Part shown: positions 1-9,363 of the stretch, in pieces
Numbering within the stretch: the stretch's first letter is position 1
Layout of the letters: every line of letters starts with the position of its first letter
Source of the DNA: Streptomyces oceani
GTDB taxonomy: Bacteria > Actinomycetota > Actinomycetes > Streptomycetales > Streptomycetaceae
Direction of reading: 5' to 3'
Assembly (NCBI RefSeq): GCF_001751245.1
Contig: NZ_LJGU01000114.1
Coordinates: 94,244-158,243, forward strand
DNA: 64,000 nucleotides
Made by a program: the position numbers and the translations under genes
The notes under the pieces: generated by a model
The model's database searches: none
The model's input: only the letters and a program-made list of their open reading frames with translations
What the model was told of the DNA's origin: nothing

Positions 1-13
1 GTCCCCTGGTCGG

Positions 14-30
14 CCGCCCCGCCGGGGCGG
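14..30 (-). terminator. Hairpin downstream of the TM2 gene
   Basis: A 7-bp perfect GC stem (CCGCCCC/GGGGCGG) with a 3-base loop lies about 45 bases past the stop codon of the leftward TM2-domain gene. No U-tract is seen, which is usual for high-GC actinobacteria. It is a plausible terminator, but its function is inferred from position only. Confidence 0.4.
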
Positions 31-74
31 GACCCGCCGGAACGGGCCCTGTCCCGAGGGGCGTGACCCGCTCG

Positions 75-584
75 TCAACCGCCACGCAGCACCCGACCGT
101 CCTTGTCCGTGGCGTTGTTGTTCGTCAGGAGCATGATCCCGTCGATCAGCGCCCAGATGCCGACGCCGCCGCAGGTGAACAGCTGGCCGAGGGCCATGCC
201 CACGTGCCCGGTGTAGAACCGTCCGATGCCGAGCGTCCCTATGAAGAGCTGCAACACACCCGCCACGATGCGGGACTTCTCGGAGTACGGACGGCCGTAG
301 GGGTCGTAGCCGAACGGCGCCATCGGGTCGCCGCCCATGTACGGACCGCCCGCACCCGGCGGTGGCGGCGGCCCTCCGGCCGGCGGGTAGGCGTAACCAG
401 GCTGGCCGGTCTGACCGGGTGGTGGCGGCGGCGGGCCCTGCTGGGCGTATCCCCCGGACTGGTCCGGCGGGCCGAACCCGGGCTGTCCCGGGGGCGGCTG
501 CTGCGGATAGCCGTAGCCGGAGCTCGGTTGCTGCGGATAGCCGTAGCCATCGTTCGACTTCATGTACGGATTCTGATCGGACAT
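75..584 (-). CDS. TM2 domain-containing membrane protein with Pro/Gly/Tyr-rich N-terminus
   Basis: A 169-residue protein. Residues 1-95 are low-complexity and rich in P, G, Q and Y, with the unit GYGYPQQP repeated twice. The last 70 residues form a TM2 domain: two hydrophobic segments, the first starting around SRIVAGVLQLFIG, joined by the short GRFYTGH turn, with a GIWALIDGI second helix. TM2 proteins are small inner-membrane proteins of poorly defined function, and in actinobacteria they often carry such proline-rich cytoplasmic tails. It is monocistronic, transcribed leftward away from the glycan operon, and the 585-823 gap should hold its promoter. No enzymatic residues are visible. Confidence 0.88.
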   Translation of the reverse strand: MSDQNPYMKSNDGYGYPQQPSSGYGYPQQPPPGQPGFGPPDQSGGYAQQGPPPPPPGQTGQPGYAYPPAGGPPPPPGAGGPYMGGDPMAPFGYDPYGRPYSEKSRIVAGVLQLFIGTLGIGRFYTGHVGMALGQLFTCGGVGIWALIDGIMLLTNNNATDKDGRVLRGG

Positions 585-823
585 CGAAAGGACCCCCGAG
601 GGAGTGACAGAGCGAAACAGTGCGTGAGAACCGGGGAGGTTCCCTGTGCCATCCTGACAGCCTTCCGGCCGTTGGGTACCCCCGACCCATCACCGAGCCG
701 TGTGGTCGGCCACCTCGTCCGGCGACCCGGCTGGGTCCGGGGCCTACGGCCGACTCGCCGGACGCACGGGGAGACACCCGTGCCACCGAGCTGGTCCAAA
801 CCGGTCTGGGACCCTCCCTGCCG

Positions 824-2994
824 TCAGGTCCAACGCACCCGGACGCGTGCCGGCGCACCGCGCGTCCCGTCCGGCCCCACCGCCGTCAGTTGGAGCGTTG
901 TGCTCGACTCCTCCGCGAGTCGGGTCAGTGTCTTGACGTAGTACACCTCGTCCAGGATCCGACCGACGGCCTGCCGGCCACCCCGCGGCAACTCCCGGTG
1001 GATGTCGTAGTACCACACGCCGGTCCCGGCGAACCGCCAGGAGAGGAAGACCTCCGCCCGGTCGCCGTCCGGGTGTACGGCGTCCACGGTGAAGTCCCGG
1101 GGACGCTCCGGCCGTCGTGGCCGACCGCCCTCCAACAGCGCCAACTCTCCGAGGTGCAGGGCGTACGCGCGCCGCCGCGCCGCGGAGACCCGCACCCCGA
1201 CGGCGGCGATCGTACGGCCACGGAAGGCGTCGAGGTGCTGGGTGAAGTGGTTCCAGGTGCGGTTGGCGGCGACGCCGACAGGCAGCCACACGAAGCGTTC
1301 CGGGTCATCGGCGAGCAGCACGCCGACCTCCAGGCCGCTGTCCTCGCCCGCCGCGCCGGTCGCGTACGTCACGGACAGCCGCTCACCACCGGTGACCCGC
1401 AACCGGGTCTTGAACAGCCGCACGGTGGTGGGGTTGTCCGGACCGAGTTCGCCGGATACCCGCAGCGCGCAGCCCCCGTCGTACGCCTGGTCGTAGTCGT
1501 AGTCCACGGTCAGGGGCTCTCCGGAACCGCCGCTTCGGGTCCAGAACTGCCAGGTGGGCAGAATGTCCTGAATACTGGCGTTGTTCCATTCCGCCTCGCT
1601 CGCCCGCTTCCCCTCCAGGAAGAAGGAGCGGCCGTGTCCGGTGTTGAAGCGGGTGACGAAGGGGAAGGCGCCGATCACCGAACGTTCCGTGATGTAACGG
1701 GCGACCCCGTCCCACTTCCGGTGGTTGTCCGGGTCGCGCGGCTTCCCCTCGTCCTCCTCCGGCCACGGGACGTACTCCGTACGGCCGGTGCGGGTGGGGT
1801 CCTCGTACGGCCGGTGCGGGTGGGGTCCTCGTTCGGGCCGGACCAGTACCAGCGTTCCCGCTGGAATACCTCGTCCTGCGCGTCCGGGTCCTCCCGATCC
1901 GGGTGGCGGTCCCAGGGGAAGTGTGAACCGAACAGCGCCCAGCTGGTGCGTGCCCGCTCCCCCTCCGGGAAAACCAACCGGGTGTCGTAGGGCGGGTTGT
2001 AGCCGTACTTCTCGGTCTCGGTGCCGTGGTAGACGGCCTCGTACGGGTCCAGCCCCAGCCGCTCGGCGGTTTTTCGTGAGGTGATGACCTGCTGGGCGTC
2101 CGGCAGCCAGTAGTTGGGGAAGATGCTGTGCGCGACGGGGGTGCCTTCGTCCTGGATCCAGGGCGCGTTCCTCTCGTTGAGCTGGTTCTGGTAGTCCAGC
2201 TTCCCGTTCGCCAGGATGGTGTCGTACCACTGGATGTGGAAACCCTCGGGCGCCCGCGACCGGAGGTACTTCAGCAGCTCCATCAGCCGCGCCGCCTCCG
2301 GGGCCGGGGTGTCGTCCTCCTGGTTGACGAAGTAACCGTCGAAACCGAAGTAGCCGGCCATCTCGATCAGCTTGTCCGCCACCGGGAAGGACCCGTCCGC
2401 GCGCCGCTCGAGGTAGTCGTCGAAGTCACCGTCGCGGGGCCAGAACCAACAGCCGAGGCTGCGCGCGCCGTTGCGATGCGCGGCGTCCGTGTAGGCGGGA
2501 TTGGGCAGGTTGACCACACCGTGTACCGGTTCGTCGGTGGGTGAGCCATCGACCGGCATACCGTGCCAGGAACCGTAGATGTCGGTGTACTGCCAGAAAC
2601 GCAACAGCCGCCGGGCGAAGACGTCGTTGTACTTGTGCGCGGCGAAGAAGCTCTTGTCGTAGTCGAAGCTCAGGTTCATCACCCGCGCGGCGGTGGGGCG
2701 ACGCGGATCCGCCTGGGTGGCGGCGAACGGCGGAATCCGGGTGGCCAGCGGCACCCGGGAGCGGAAGTACTTCGCGAAGCGGTCGGTCTCCGGGCTCCAG
2801 TTCTTCAGCGCCTTCGCGTCGTAACCGTGCATGTACGGCTGGTGCGGCGCCCGTCCGGCGGCCGGGTCCTCGCCGGCGGCGGTGGTCACGGTGGTCGCGG
2901 CCCGCGCCGCCGAGGGCAGGGGGCCCGCCGGTCCGGCGAAGCCGACGGTGACTCCGGCGGCACTGAGCATGCCGATGAAGGTCCTGCGGTCCAT
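824..2994 (-). pseudogene. GH85 endo-beta-N-acetylglucosaminidase, frameshifted by a 26-bp tandem duplication
   Basis: GH85 enzymes cut the GlcNAc-GlcNAc bond of N-glycan cores. The first frame (2994 to about 1830) starts with a Tat-like signal (MDRRTFIGMLSAAGVTVG) and carries the catalytic region, with FDGYFVNQED holding the expected glutamate. It then runs out of frame. The matching continuation, RYITERSVIGAFPFVTRFNT and onward to RVRVRWT, is in another frame (to 824). The break sits on a perfect 26-bp tandem duplication at 1778-1829. Removing one copy restores a continuous 714-residue protein of normal GH85 size with C-terminal beta-sandwich domains. The gene follows GH38 by 15 bases, so it is last in the N-glycan operon. 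The frameshifted form keeps the catalytic barrel but loses the accessory domains. A sequencing or assembly artefact is possible. Confidence 0.9.
1778..1829. repeat. 26-bp perfect tandem duplication inside the GH85 gene
   Basis: Two adjacent identical 26-bp units (1778-1803 and 1804-1829) begin CGTACGGCCGG and are followed by three more matching bases. Because 26 is not a multiple of three, the second unit shifts the reading frame. The protein motif DPTRTGRT is encoded in both frames on either side, which marks the duplicated segment. Slippage could add or remove a unit. Confidence 0.95.
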
Positions 2995-3009
2995 GGTCGG
3001 TCTCCTCCC

Positions 3010-6000
3010 TCAGTCCTCGCGGCGTCGCAGCCGCAGTGTGGTGATCTCGAACGGGCGCAGCGACAGCGGGATGACCTCCCCCGCGTCCGTGCTCTCCGTC
3101 ACGACCTCGGCCGTCGGCCGCTCCAGCAGGTCGCAGCGGGTCGCCGAGGCCAGCGGGAAACCGGCGGTCAACCGGGTCCGTACCCGACCGCCGTGTGCCT
3201 CGTGCAGCCGGACGACCACGTCTGTGCTGCCGTCGTCGGCGAGCTTGACGGCGGTGATGACCACGGCGTCCTCGTCCGCCGACACCAGGGGCGGCACGGC
3301 GGAGTCGCCGGGCAACCGCCGCTCGGGCAGGTTGAGATGGTGGCCCTCGCGTACGGCGTCCCCGATCGTCGCGCCCGGCACCAGCGCGCAGCGGAAGCGG
3401 TGCACGCCCTGGTCGGTACGCGGGTCAGGGAAGCGCGGGGCACGGAGCAGGGAAAGCCGCACGGTGGTGGCGGTGCAGGTCTCAGCGAGCGCCCCGGCCT
3501 CCCCCGGAGTGCGGGAGACGTCGTAGCCGTAGGTCGAGTCGTTGACCAGCGCCACGCCCCAGCCGGGCTCCGTAAGGTGCACGAAGCGGTGCTGGCATGC
3601 CTCGAACTTCGCCGCGTCCCAGCTGGTGTTGGTGTGCGTGGGCCGGTGCAGGTGGCCGAACTGGGTCTCGGCCGCGATCCGGTCGGTGTGTACGTCCAGT
3701 GGGAAGGCCAGCTTGAGGAACTTCTCGGTCTCGTGCCAGTCCACCTCGGTGGCGACCTCCAGCCGCCGCTCCCCGGCAGGAAGGGTCAGCACCTGCTCGA
3801 CGCGGGAGGAGCCGAAGCGGCGCGTCACCCGTACCGACGCGCCGTCCGCTGACGTGTTCCCGGCGGCGTCCGCCTCCGCCTGGTCCGCCGCGGTCACCGA
3901 CTCGGCCTCGGTGAGGTCGGTGACGGTGTTGCGGTAGAAGTGGTCCACGTCCCAGGCGTCCCACATGTTCGGGAAGTCCTGGTGCAGTTGGAGCAGGTTG
4001 GCGGGCTGCCCGGGCGCCAGGGTCTCCCGATCGGCGACGGTGTCGTACACCGAGCGGACGAGACCGGCGGCGTCGACGACCACCCGCAGCAGCCCGTTGT
4101 CCAGCACGAAACCGCCCTCCGCGGCGACGTCGCGCCGGGTCGGCTCCGCCGTGTGGGAGACCGGCCGTGCGCCCCCGGCCGGTACCTGGGAGCGGGCGTG
4201 CGGCGCGGCGTTGAAGACCAGTTCGCCACCGGCCGGCGCGTCGCCCGCGAGCGTGGCCTGCGCCTCTCTGATGATCGCCTCCAGCTCCGCGGCGACCTCC
4301 GCGTACGTACGGGCCGCCTCGCGGTGCACCCAGGCGATGGAGGTGCCGGGCAGGATGTCGTGGAACTGGTGCAGCAACACCGTCTTCCACAGCCGGTCCA
4401 GCGCCTCGTGGGGGTACGCGTACGGCCGTCCGGGAGCCGATCGTACGGCCGCCGTGGCCGCCCAGAGTTCCGCCTCGTACAGCAGGCGCTCGCTGTGCCG
4501 ATTGCCCTGCTTGGTACGGGCCTGGCTGGTCAGCGTCGCCCGGTGCAGTTCGAGATACAGTTCGCCGGCCCAGACGGGGGCGTGCGCGTACTCCTCCTCG
4601 GCCTTGGTGAAGAACTCCGCCGGCTTCTCGAAGCTGACCCTGGCCGAGCCCTCGAGGTCGGCCAGCCGCCGGGCGCGCGCCAGCATCTCGCGGGTGGTGC
4701 CGCCTCCCCCGTCGCCCCAGCCGGTGGGGGCCAGCGACCGGGTGGCGCCGCCCTTCTCCTGGAAGTTGCGTACGGCGTGCGCGACCTCCGCGCCGGACAA
4801 CTGGGCGTTGTAGCTGTCGATCGGCGGGAAGTGGGTGAAGACGCGGGTGCCGTCCAGACCCTCCCACCAGAAGGTGTGGTGCGGGAACTTGTTCTGCTGG
4901 CTCCAGGAGATCTTCTGGGTGAGGAACCATCGGGCGCCCGCCTGTGTCACCAGTTGCGGCAGCGCGGCGGAGTAGCCGAAGGTGTCGGGCAGCCAGACCT
5001 CCTCGGTCTCGATCCCGAACTCCTCCAGGAAGAAGCGCTTGCCGTGTACGAACTGCCGGGCGAGCGCCTCCGATCCGGGCATGTTGGTGTCCGACTCCAC
5101 CCACATGCCGCCCACCGGCACGAAGCGGCCGTCCGCCACGGCCCGCTTGACCCTGGCCCACACCTCCGGCCGGTGCTCCTTGAGCCAGGCGAACTGCTGG
5201 GCCTGGGACATGGCGTAGACGAACTCGGGCGCGTCGTCCAGTAGCGCCGTCATGTTGGAGGCGGTCCGCGCCACCTTGCGTACGGTCTCGCGCAGCGGCC
5301 AGAGCCAGGCCGAGTCGATGTGCGCGTGTCCCACCGCGCTGATCCGGTGTGCCGAGGCGTGCGCGGGGGACGTGAGGACGCCGGTGAGCCGCTCCCGGGC
5401 GGCGGCGGCCGTACCACTGATGTCGCCCAGGTCGACTGTGTCCAGGCAGCGTTCCACGGCTCGCAGGATCTCCCAGCGGCGCGGAGTGTCCGGGGACAGC
5501 TCGGCCATCAGGGAGCCGAGCACGTCCAGGTCCTGGGTCAGCTCCCACACGGTCTCGTCGAAGACGGCGAGGTCCATCCGGGCCAGCCGGTACTGCGGCT
5601 CGTCGCCGGCCGTCTCCCGGTCGCCGAGCTCGGTGGGCAGGAAGGGATGGTAGTCGAGGATGACCGGGTTGGCGGCGGCCTCGACGTGCAACCGCACCCG
5701 TTCGCCGCCGGCCACCTCGGAGCCGATCCGCACCCAGGTGTTGCGCGGGTTGAGCCCCTTCACGGGGGTGCCGTCCGGCTCGTAGACCAGGCCCTCGCAC
5801 TGGAAGCCGGGCATGTTGTCGTCGAAGCCGAGGTCCAGGACGGCCTCGACCGTACGGCCCGCCCAGTCGGCCGGCACCGTCCCGGAGACGGTGAACCAAC
5901 TGGTGGACCAGGGGGCTCCCCACGGGTCGCCGACGGCGATGGGGCTCGGCTCTGCGGCCAGTCCCTCGGCGACGGGCACCGGCTCGCCGGGGGCGTGCCA

Positions 6001-6105
6001 CACGCCCACCTCGAGGGGGACGGCCTCGGCGTAGCACGCCGGGCGGATGCGTTCGTCGAGTACCCGCTTGAGCCGGGCCTCGGTCACGGAACGGTCGTTG
6101 TGCAT
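3010..6105 (-). CDS. GH38 alpha-mannosidase, cytoplasmic
   Basis: A 1031-residue protein, the usual length for GH38. It hydrolyses alpha-linked mannose from N-glycan-type oligosaccharides. HAHIDSAWLWPL near residue 261 is the metal-binding motif, and LPDTFGYSAALPQL near 372 contains the nucleophile aspartate. Beta-sandwich domains follow and the chain ends TTLRLRRRED. There is no signal peptide, so it should act inside the cell on imported glycans. The ATG at 6105 is preceded by GAGGAAG. It lies between the GH5_18-like gene (93-base gap) and GH85 (15-base gap) in one leftward transcript that also encodes the transporter. Family is certain; N-glycan specificity is inferred from context. Confidence 0.95.
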   Translation of the reverse strand: MHNDRSVTEARLKRVLDERIRPACYAEAVPLEVGVWHAPGEPVPVAEGLAAEPSPIAVGDPWGAPWSTSWFTVSGTVPADWAGRTVEAVLDLGFDDNMPGFQCEGLVYEPDGTPVKGLNPRNTWVRIGSEVAGGERVRLHVEAAANPVILDYHPFLPTELGDRETAGDEPQYRLARMDLAVFDETVWELTQDLDVLGSLMAELSPDTPRRWEILRAVERCLDTVDLGDISGTAAAARERLTGVLTSPAHASAHRISAVGHAHIDSAWLWPLRETVRKVARTASNMTALLDDAPEFVYAMSQAQQFAWLKEHRPEVWARVKRAVADGRFVPVGGMWVESDTNMPGSEALARQFVHGKRFFLEEFGIETEEVWLPDTFGYSAALPQLVTQAGARWFLTQKISWSQQNKFPHHTFWWEGLDGTRVFTHFPPIDSYNAQLSGAEVAHAVRNFQEKGGATRSLAPTGWGDGGGGTTREMLARARRLADLEGSARVSFEKPAEFFTKAEEEYAHAPVWAGELYLELHRATLTSQARTKQGNRHSERLLYEAELWAATAAVRSAPGRPYAYPHEALDRLWKTVLLHQFHDILPGTSIAWVHREAARTYAEVAAELEAIIREAQATLAGDAPAGGELVFNAAPHARSQVPAGGARPVSHTAEPTRRDVAAEGGFVLDNGLLRVVVDAAGLVRSVYDTVADRETLAPGQPANLLQLHQDFPNMWDAWDVDHFYRNTVTDLTEAESVTAADQAEADAAGNTSADGASVRVTRRFGSSRVEQVLTLPAGERRLEVATEVDWHETEKFLKLAFPLDVHTDRIAAETQFGHLHRPTHTNTSWDAAKFEACQHRFVHLTEPGWGVALVNDSTYGYDVSRTPGEAGALAETCTATTVRLSLLRAPRFPDPRTDQGVHRFRCALVPGATIGDAVREGHHLNLPERRLPGDSAVPPLVSADEDAVVITAVKLADDGSTDVVVRLHEAHGGRVRTRLTAGFPLASATRCDLLERPTAEVVTESTDAGEVIPLSLRPFEITTLRLRRRED

Positions 6106-6198
6106 GGCGCTTCCTCGGGGAGTCGGTAGCTTGGCTGGGCAGACACGGATCGGGCTCGCGGTTTCGGGGGAAGCCGACGCTCGGGGCGGTGCCCGGGC

Positions 6199-7473
6199 TC
6201 AGCCCCGCGGTCCGGGGCGCTGGGGCGTCGGCGGCACGTCCCGCGGCTCGACGACCTCCGAGATGCCGCGTGCGGCGAGCCGTTCGGCGTCCGCGGCCTC
6301 TTCGGCCAGCACGCAGGCGGGACGTACGCCGTCGGCGGCCAGCCGCATCCACGCCTCGAAGTACGCGCCGCCGGGCGCGCACGCCGCGCGACCGCCGGAC
6401 CCGTCCGCGCCGTGCAGCACGAGCGCGGTCGTACGCGCCCTCGGAGGCCGCCAGGACTGCCGCAGTTCCGCCACCGCCTCGGCGAGGGCGGCACCGGCCG
6501 GCTTGACCCGCCGGTCGTTCGTCAGCAACCCGAGGTCGTACTCCAGCTCCGGGAAGTCCGCCAGCGAACGGTCGACGTCATGGGAGCTCCACCAGGTGAC
6601 CCCCCACACGTCCGGACAGTCCAGCGCGTTGCGGACGGTCGCGGTGGTGAAGGCGCCGGCCCGCTCCGGCGGGACGTGCGGGGCCGGGGCGCCGACCTCC
6701 TGCAGCCACACGGGGCGGTGCGGTTCCTCGGCCCAGGGCTTGGCCAACTCGATGAGGTACGCCGCGTGCTGCTCGGTCGCCGTGGCGCTGGGACCATGCC
6801 GCTGCGCGGTGCCGTTGAACACCCAGGAGTGCACGTTCGTCATGGCGCCGATCCGCGCCGCGTGCGCCGGGGTGAAGGGGTGCCCGTCGGCGTACCAGGC
6901 CGCGTCGTCCGAGGCGTGCAGGTGCGTACGGCCGGGGGCGCCGGCCTCGCAGGCGGCGACCATGCGTCGCAGCCACTCGGCGGCCTCCGCCTCGGTGATC
7001 CGGTCCGGGTCGGGGTGCGGGTCCGAGGAGAACTGGTTGGTCTCGTTGCCGACCGTCATGCCGAGGAAGTGCGGCCGGTCGGCCAGCGCCTGGGCGAGCG
7101 TACGCAGGTACTCCGCCTGGCCCGCGGTCACTTCGGGATCGGTGAAGAGGTTGCGGCGGTGCCAGGTGGTGGTCCAGGACGGGACGAAGTCGAAGCTGGA
7201 GAGATGGCCCTGGAGCCCGTCGACGTTCACCTCCAGTCCGCGTTCCCCCGCGGCGTCGACCAGGGCCACGAGCTGTTCGACGGCACGCGGGCGGACCAGG
7301 GTGCGGTTGGGCTGGAAGAGGGGCCAGAGGGGGAAGACCCGGACGTGGTCGAGCCCGAGCTCGGCGACGGAGTCGAGATCGGCGCGCACGTCGTCCAGGT
7401 CGAAGTCGAGCCAGTGGTGGAACCAGCCCCGGGTGGGCGTGTAGTTGACACCGAAGCGGGGGGTGGCGGTCAT
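6199..7473 (-). CDS. GH5 subfamily 18-like beta-mannosidase (Man-beta-1,4-GlcNAc cleaving)
   Basis: A 424-residue TIM-barrel glycosidase without a signal peptide, beginning MTATPRFGVNYTPTRGWFHH. VGNETNQF near residue 141 gives the Asn-Glu acid/base pair, and PVWLQEVGAP near 256 gives the nucleophile glutamate, both as expected of clan GH-A. The N-terminus and GWFHHWLDFDLDDVRADLDS resemble GH5_18, whose characterised bifidobacterial members split Man-beta-1,4-GlcNAc, the last step of N-glycan trimming. The start was set at the ATG before this conserved N-terminus; the open frame runs further upstream but overlaps the permease gene. An AGGACA sequence precedes it. Subfamily assignment is from recalled motifs, not alignment. 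Confidence 0.82.
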   Translation of the reverse strand: MTATPRFGVNYTPTRGWFHHWLDFDLDDVRADLDSVAELGLDHVRVFPLWPLFQPNRTLVRPRAVEQLVALVDAAGERGLEVNVDGLQGHLSSFDFVPSWTTTWHRRNLFTDPEVTAGQAEYLRTLAQALADRPHFLGMTVGNETNQFSSDPHPDPDRITEAEAAEWLRRMVAACEAGAPGRTHLHASDDAAWYADGHPFTPAHAARIGAMTNVHSWVFNGTAQRHGPSATATEQHAAYLIELAKPWAEEPHRPVWLQEVGAPAPHVPPERAGAFTTATVRNALDCPDVWGVTWWSSHDVDRSLADFPELEYDLGLLTNDRRVKPAGAALAEAVAELRQSWRPPRARTTALVLHGADGSGGRAACAPGGAYFEAWMRLAADGVRPACVLAEEAADAERLAARGISEVVEPRDVPPTPQRPGPRG

Positions 7474-7616
7474 ACGGGGTGTCCTGTTCGTTCGGGTGCG
7501 GCGTTCGGCACGCGTGGCGCGCGAGTGCGGTGCTGCGATGGCGGTCGTACGCTCCGGGGCGCGCCGGCTGAGTGGCGTCCCACAGGGGCTGGATCGTACG
7601 AACGCCGAGCGGGCGC

Positions 7617-8447
7617 TCAGCCCTTGACGGCGCCCTCCCCCACGCCACGGAAGAAGTAGCGCTGCAGGCAGGCGAACATCACGATCAGGGGTGCCACCGC
7701 GATGACGGTGCCGGCGGCCACCAGCCGTGGATCGTTCTGGAAGGTGCCGTGCAGGAAGTTGAGGCCGACGGTGAGGGTGAAGTTCTCCGAGTCGGAGAGG
7801 ACGATCAGCGGCCAGAGGAAGTCGTCCCAGGCGGTCATGAACGCGAAGATGGCGACCACCGCGAGCGTGCCCCGGACCGCGGGCAGTCCGATGCGCAGGA
7901 ACCGTTGCCAGACGTTGGCGCCGTCGATCACCGCGGCCTCCTCCAGCTCGTACGGCAGCGCCTGGAAGGCGTTCCGCATCAGCAGGACGTTGAGGGCGCC
8001 CACGGCGCCGGGGAGGACGACGGCGACCAGGGTGTTGTTGAGTTCGAGCTGCTGCATGGTGGTGAACTGGGCGATGATGATGCTCTCCAGCGGCACCAGC
8101 AGCGCCATCACGAACAGCAGCCCGGCGATCTTGCGTCCACGGAAGCGCAGCCGGGCCAGGGCGTAGCCGGCCAGTGAGGCGCCGACGCAGTTGGTGACGA
8201 CGTTGGCCGCGGCCACCTTGAGCGAGTTCAGGGCGTAGTCCCAGACGGGGATGATCTCCGCGACTCCGGAGTAGTTCTCCAGCGTCGGGTCTCCGGGCAA
8301 CAGTCGCGGCGGATCGCTGTAGACGTCCTCGGCGGGCGACTTGAGCGAGGTGGACAGCTGCCACAGGAACGGCCCGATGGTGATCACCAGTACCAGGAGC
8401 AGCAGGGCGTACCGCAGGATGCGCTCCCGTCGGCTCATGCGCTTCAC
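7617..8447 (-). CDS. Carbohydrate ABC transporter permease (MalG/CUT1 type)
   Basis: A 276-residue membrane protein with six hydrophobic segments. The cytoplasmic EAA loop (ELEEAAVIDGANVWQRFLRI) binds the ATPase. The GTG start at 8447 sits 7 bases after AGGAGG, and its first base-group overlaps the stop of the upstream permease in a GTGA junction, which implies translational coupling. It pairs with the 8444-9322 permease to form the import channel for the oligosaccharide bound by the 9364-10668 lipoprotein. No ATPase is encoded in the operon, so a shared MsiK-type ATPase elsewhere in the genome is likely. Confidence 0.94.
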   Translation of the reverse strand: MKRMSRRERILRYALLLLVLVITIGPFLWQLSTSLKSPAEDVYSDPPRLLPGDPTLENYSGVAEIIPVWDYALNSLKVAAANVVTNCVGASLAGYALARLRFRGRKIAGLLFVMALLVPLESIIIAQFTTMQQLELNNTLVAVVLPGAVGALNVLLMRNAFQALPYELEEAAVIDGANVWQRFLRIGLPAVRGTLAVVAIFAFMTAWDDFLWPLIVLSDSENFTLTVGLNFLHGTFQNDPRLVAAGTVIAVAPLIVMFACLQRYFFRGVGEGAVKG

Positions 8448-9322
8448 GGCGCGTCCTCCTTACGGTCGGCGCGCAGCACCAGCAGCATCAGCGCGAGCGC
8501 GATGGCGAAGATGACCAGCGAGATGGCGGAGGCGTAACCGACCCGGCCGCCGAGCCCGGTGCCGACCCGCTGGACCAGCATGACCAGAGTGGTGTCGGCG
8601 CCCGCCGGGCCGCCGTCCGGGCCGGCCAACAGGTACACCTCGGAGAACACCTTGAAGGCGGCGACCGAGGACAGCGCCCCGACGAGCACCATGGTGGAGC
8701 GCACGGCCGGCACCGTGACGCTGACGAACCGGCGTACGGGCCCGGCACCGTCCACGGCGGCGGCCTCGTGCAGTTCCCTGGGGACGTTGCCCAGCGCGGC
8801 GAGATAGATGATCATGTAGTAGCCGAGGCCCTTCCACACCGTGAGCGCCATGGCGGAGAACAGCAACAGCCACTGGTCTCCGAGGAAGTTGACGCGGTCG
8901 GCTCCGAGGGTGACCAGCAGGCTGTTGACCAGCCCGCGGTCGTCCAGCATCCAGGACCAGATCAGGCCGACCACCACCACCGAGGCCACCACGGGGGTGT
9001 AGAAGGCGGACCGGAAGAAGGCGACCCCGGGGATCCGCTGCTCCACCAGCAGCGCGAGCAGCAGGGGCAGCAGCACGGTGAAGGGCACCACGAGCGCCAC
9101 GTACAGCAGGCTGTTGCGCAGTGCCACCCAGAACAGCTCGTCGCTCAGCAGTTGGCGGAAGTTCTCCAGGCCCACCCAGCTGCCGGCGGTGAGCGTACGG
9201 GCGTCGGTGAACGCCTTGTACGCGGTGCTGAGGAAGGGATAGAGGTTGAAGGCGAGGGTGATCGCCAGTCCGGGCAGCAGGAACAGCCAGGGGCTGACCG
9301 TCCGGTGAGTGCGTACGCGCAT
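8444..9322 (-). CDS. Carbohydrate ABC transporter permease (MalF/CUT1 type)
   Basis: A 292-residue permease. Its N-terminal helix PWLFLLPGLAITLAFNLYPF and the EAA loop ELHEAAAVDGAGPVRRFVSV are typical of the CUT1 MalF/UgpA group. It sits between the binding protein (41-base gap) and the second permease (4-base overlap). GGAAG precedes the ATG by 5 bases. It forms half of the membrane channel for glycan import, and substrate choice is set mainly by the binding protein. Confidence 0.94.
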   Translation of the reverse strand: MRVRTHRTVSPWLFLLPGLAITLAFNLYPFLSTAYKAFTDARTLTAGSWVGLENFRQLLSDELFWVALRNSLLYVALVVPFTVLLPLLLALLVEQRIPGVAFFRSAFYTPVVASVVVVGLIWSWMLDDRGLVNSLLVTLGADRVNFLGDQWLLLFSAMALTVWKGLGYYMIIYLAALGNVPRELHEAAAVDGAGPVRRFVSVTVPAVRSTMVLVGALSSVAAFKVFSEVYLLAGPDGGPAGADTTLVMLVQRVGTGLGGRVGYASAISLVIFAIALALMLLVLRADRKEDAP

Positions 9323-9363
9323 GACGTCTTCCGAATCCTTGAGTCCTCGAAACCCGAGGGCGG

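Noticed and set aside
3482-6382. A 966-codon minus-strand frame overlapping GH38
   Set aside because: It lies in another frame of the same strand as GH38, with Arg/Pro/Gly-rich unnatural composition, while the GH38 frame has the catalytic motifs.
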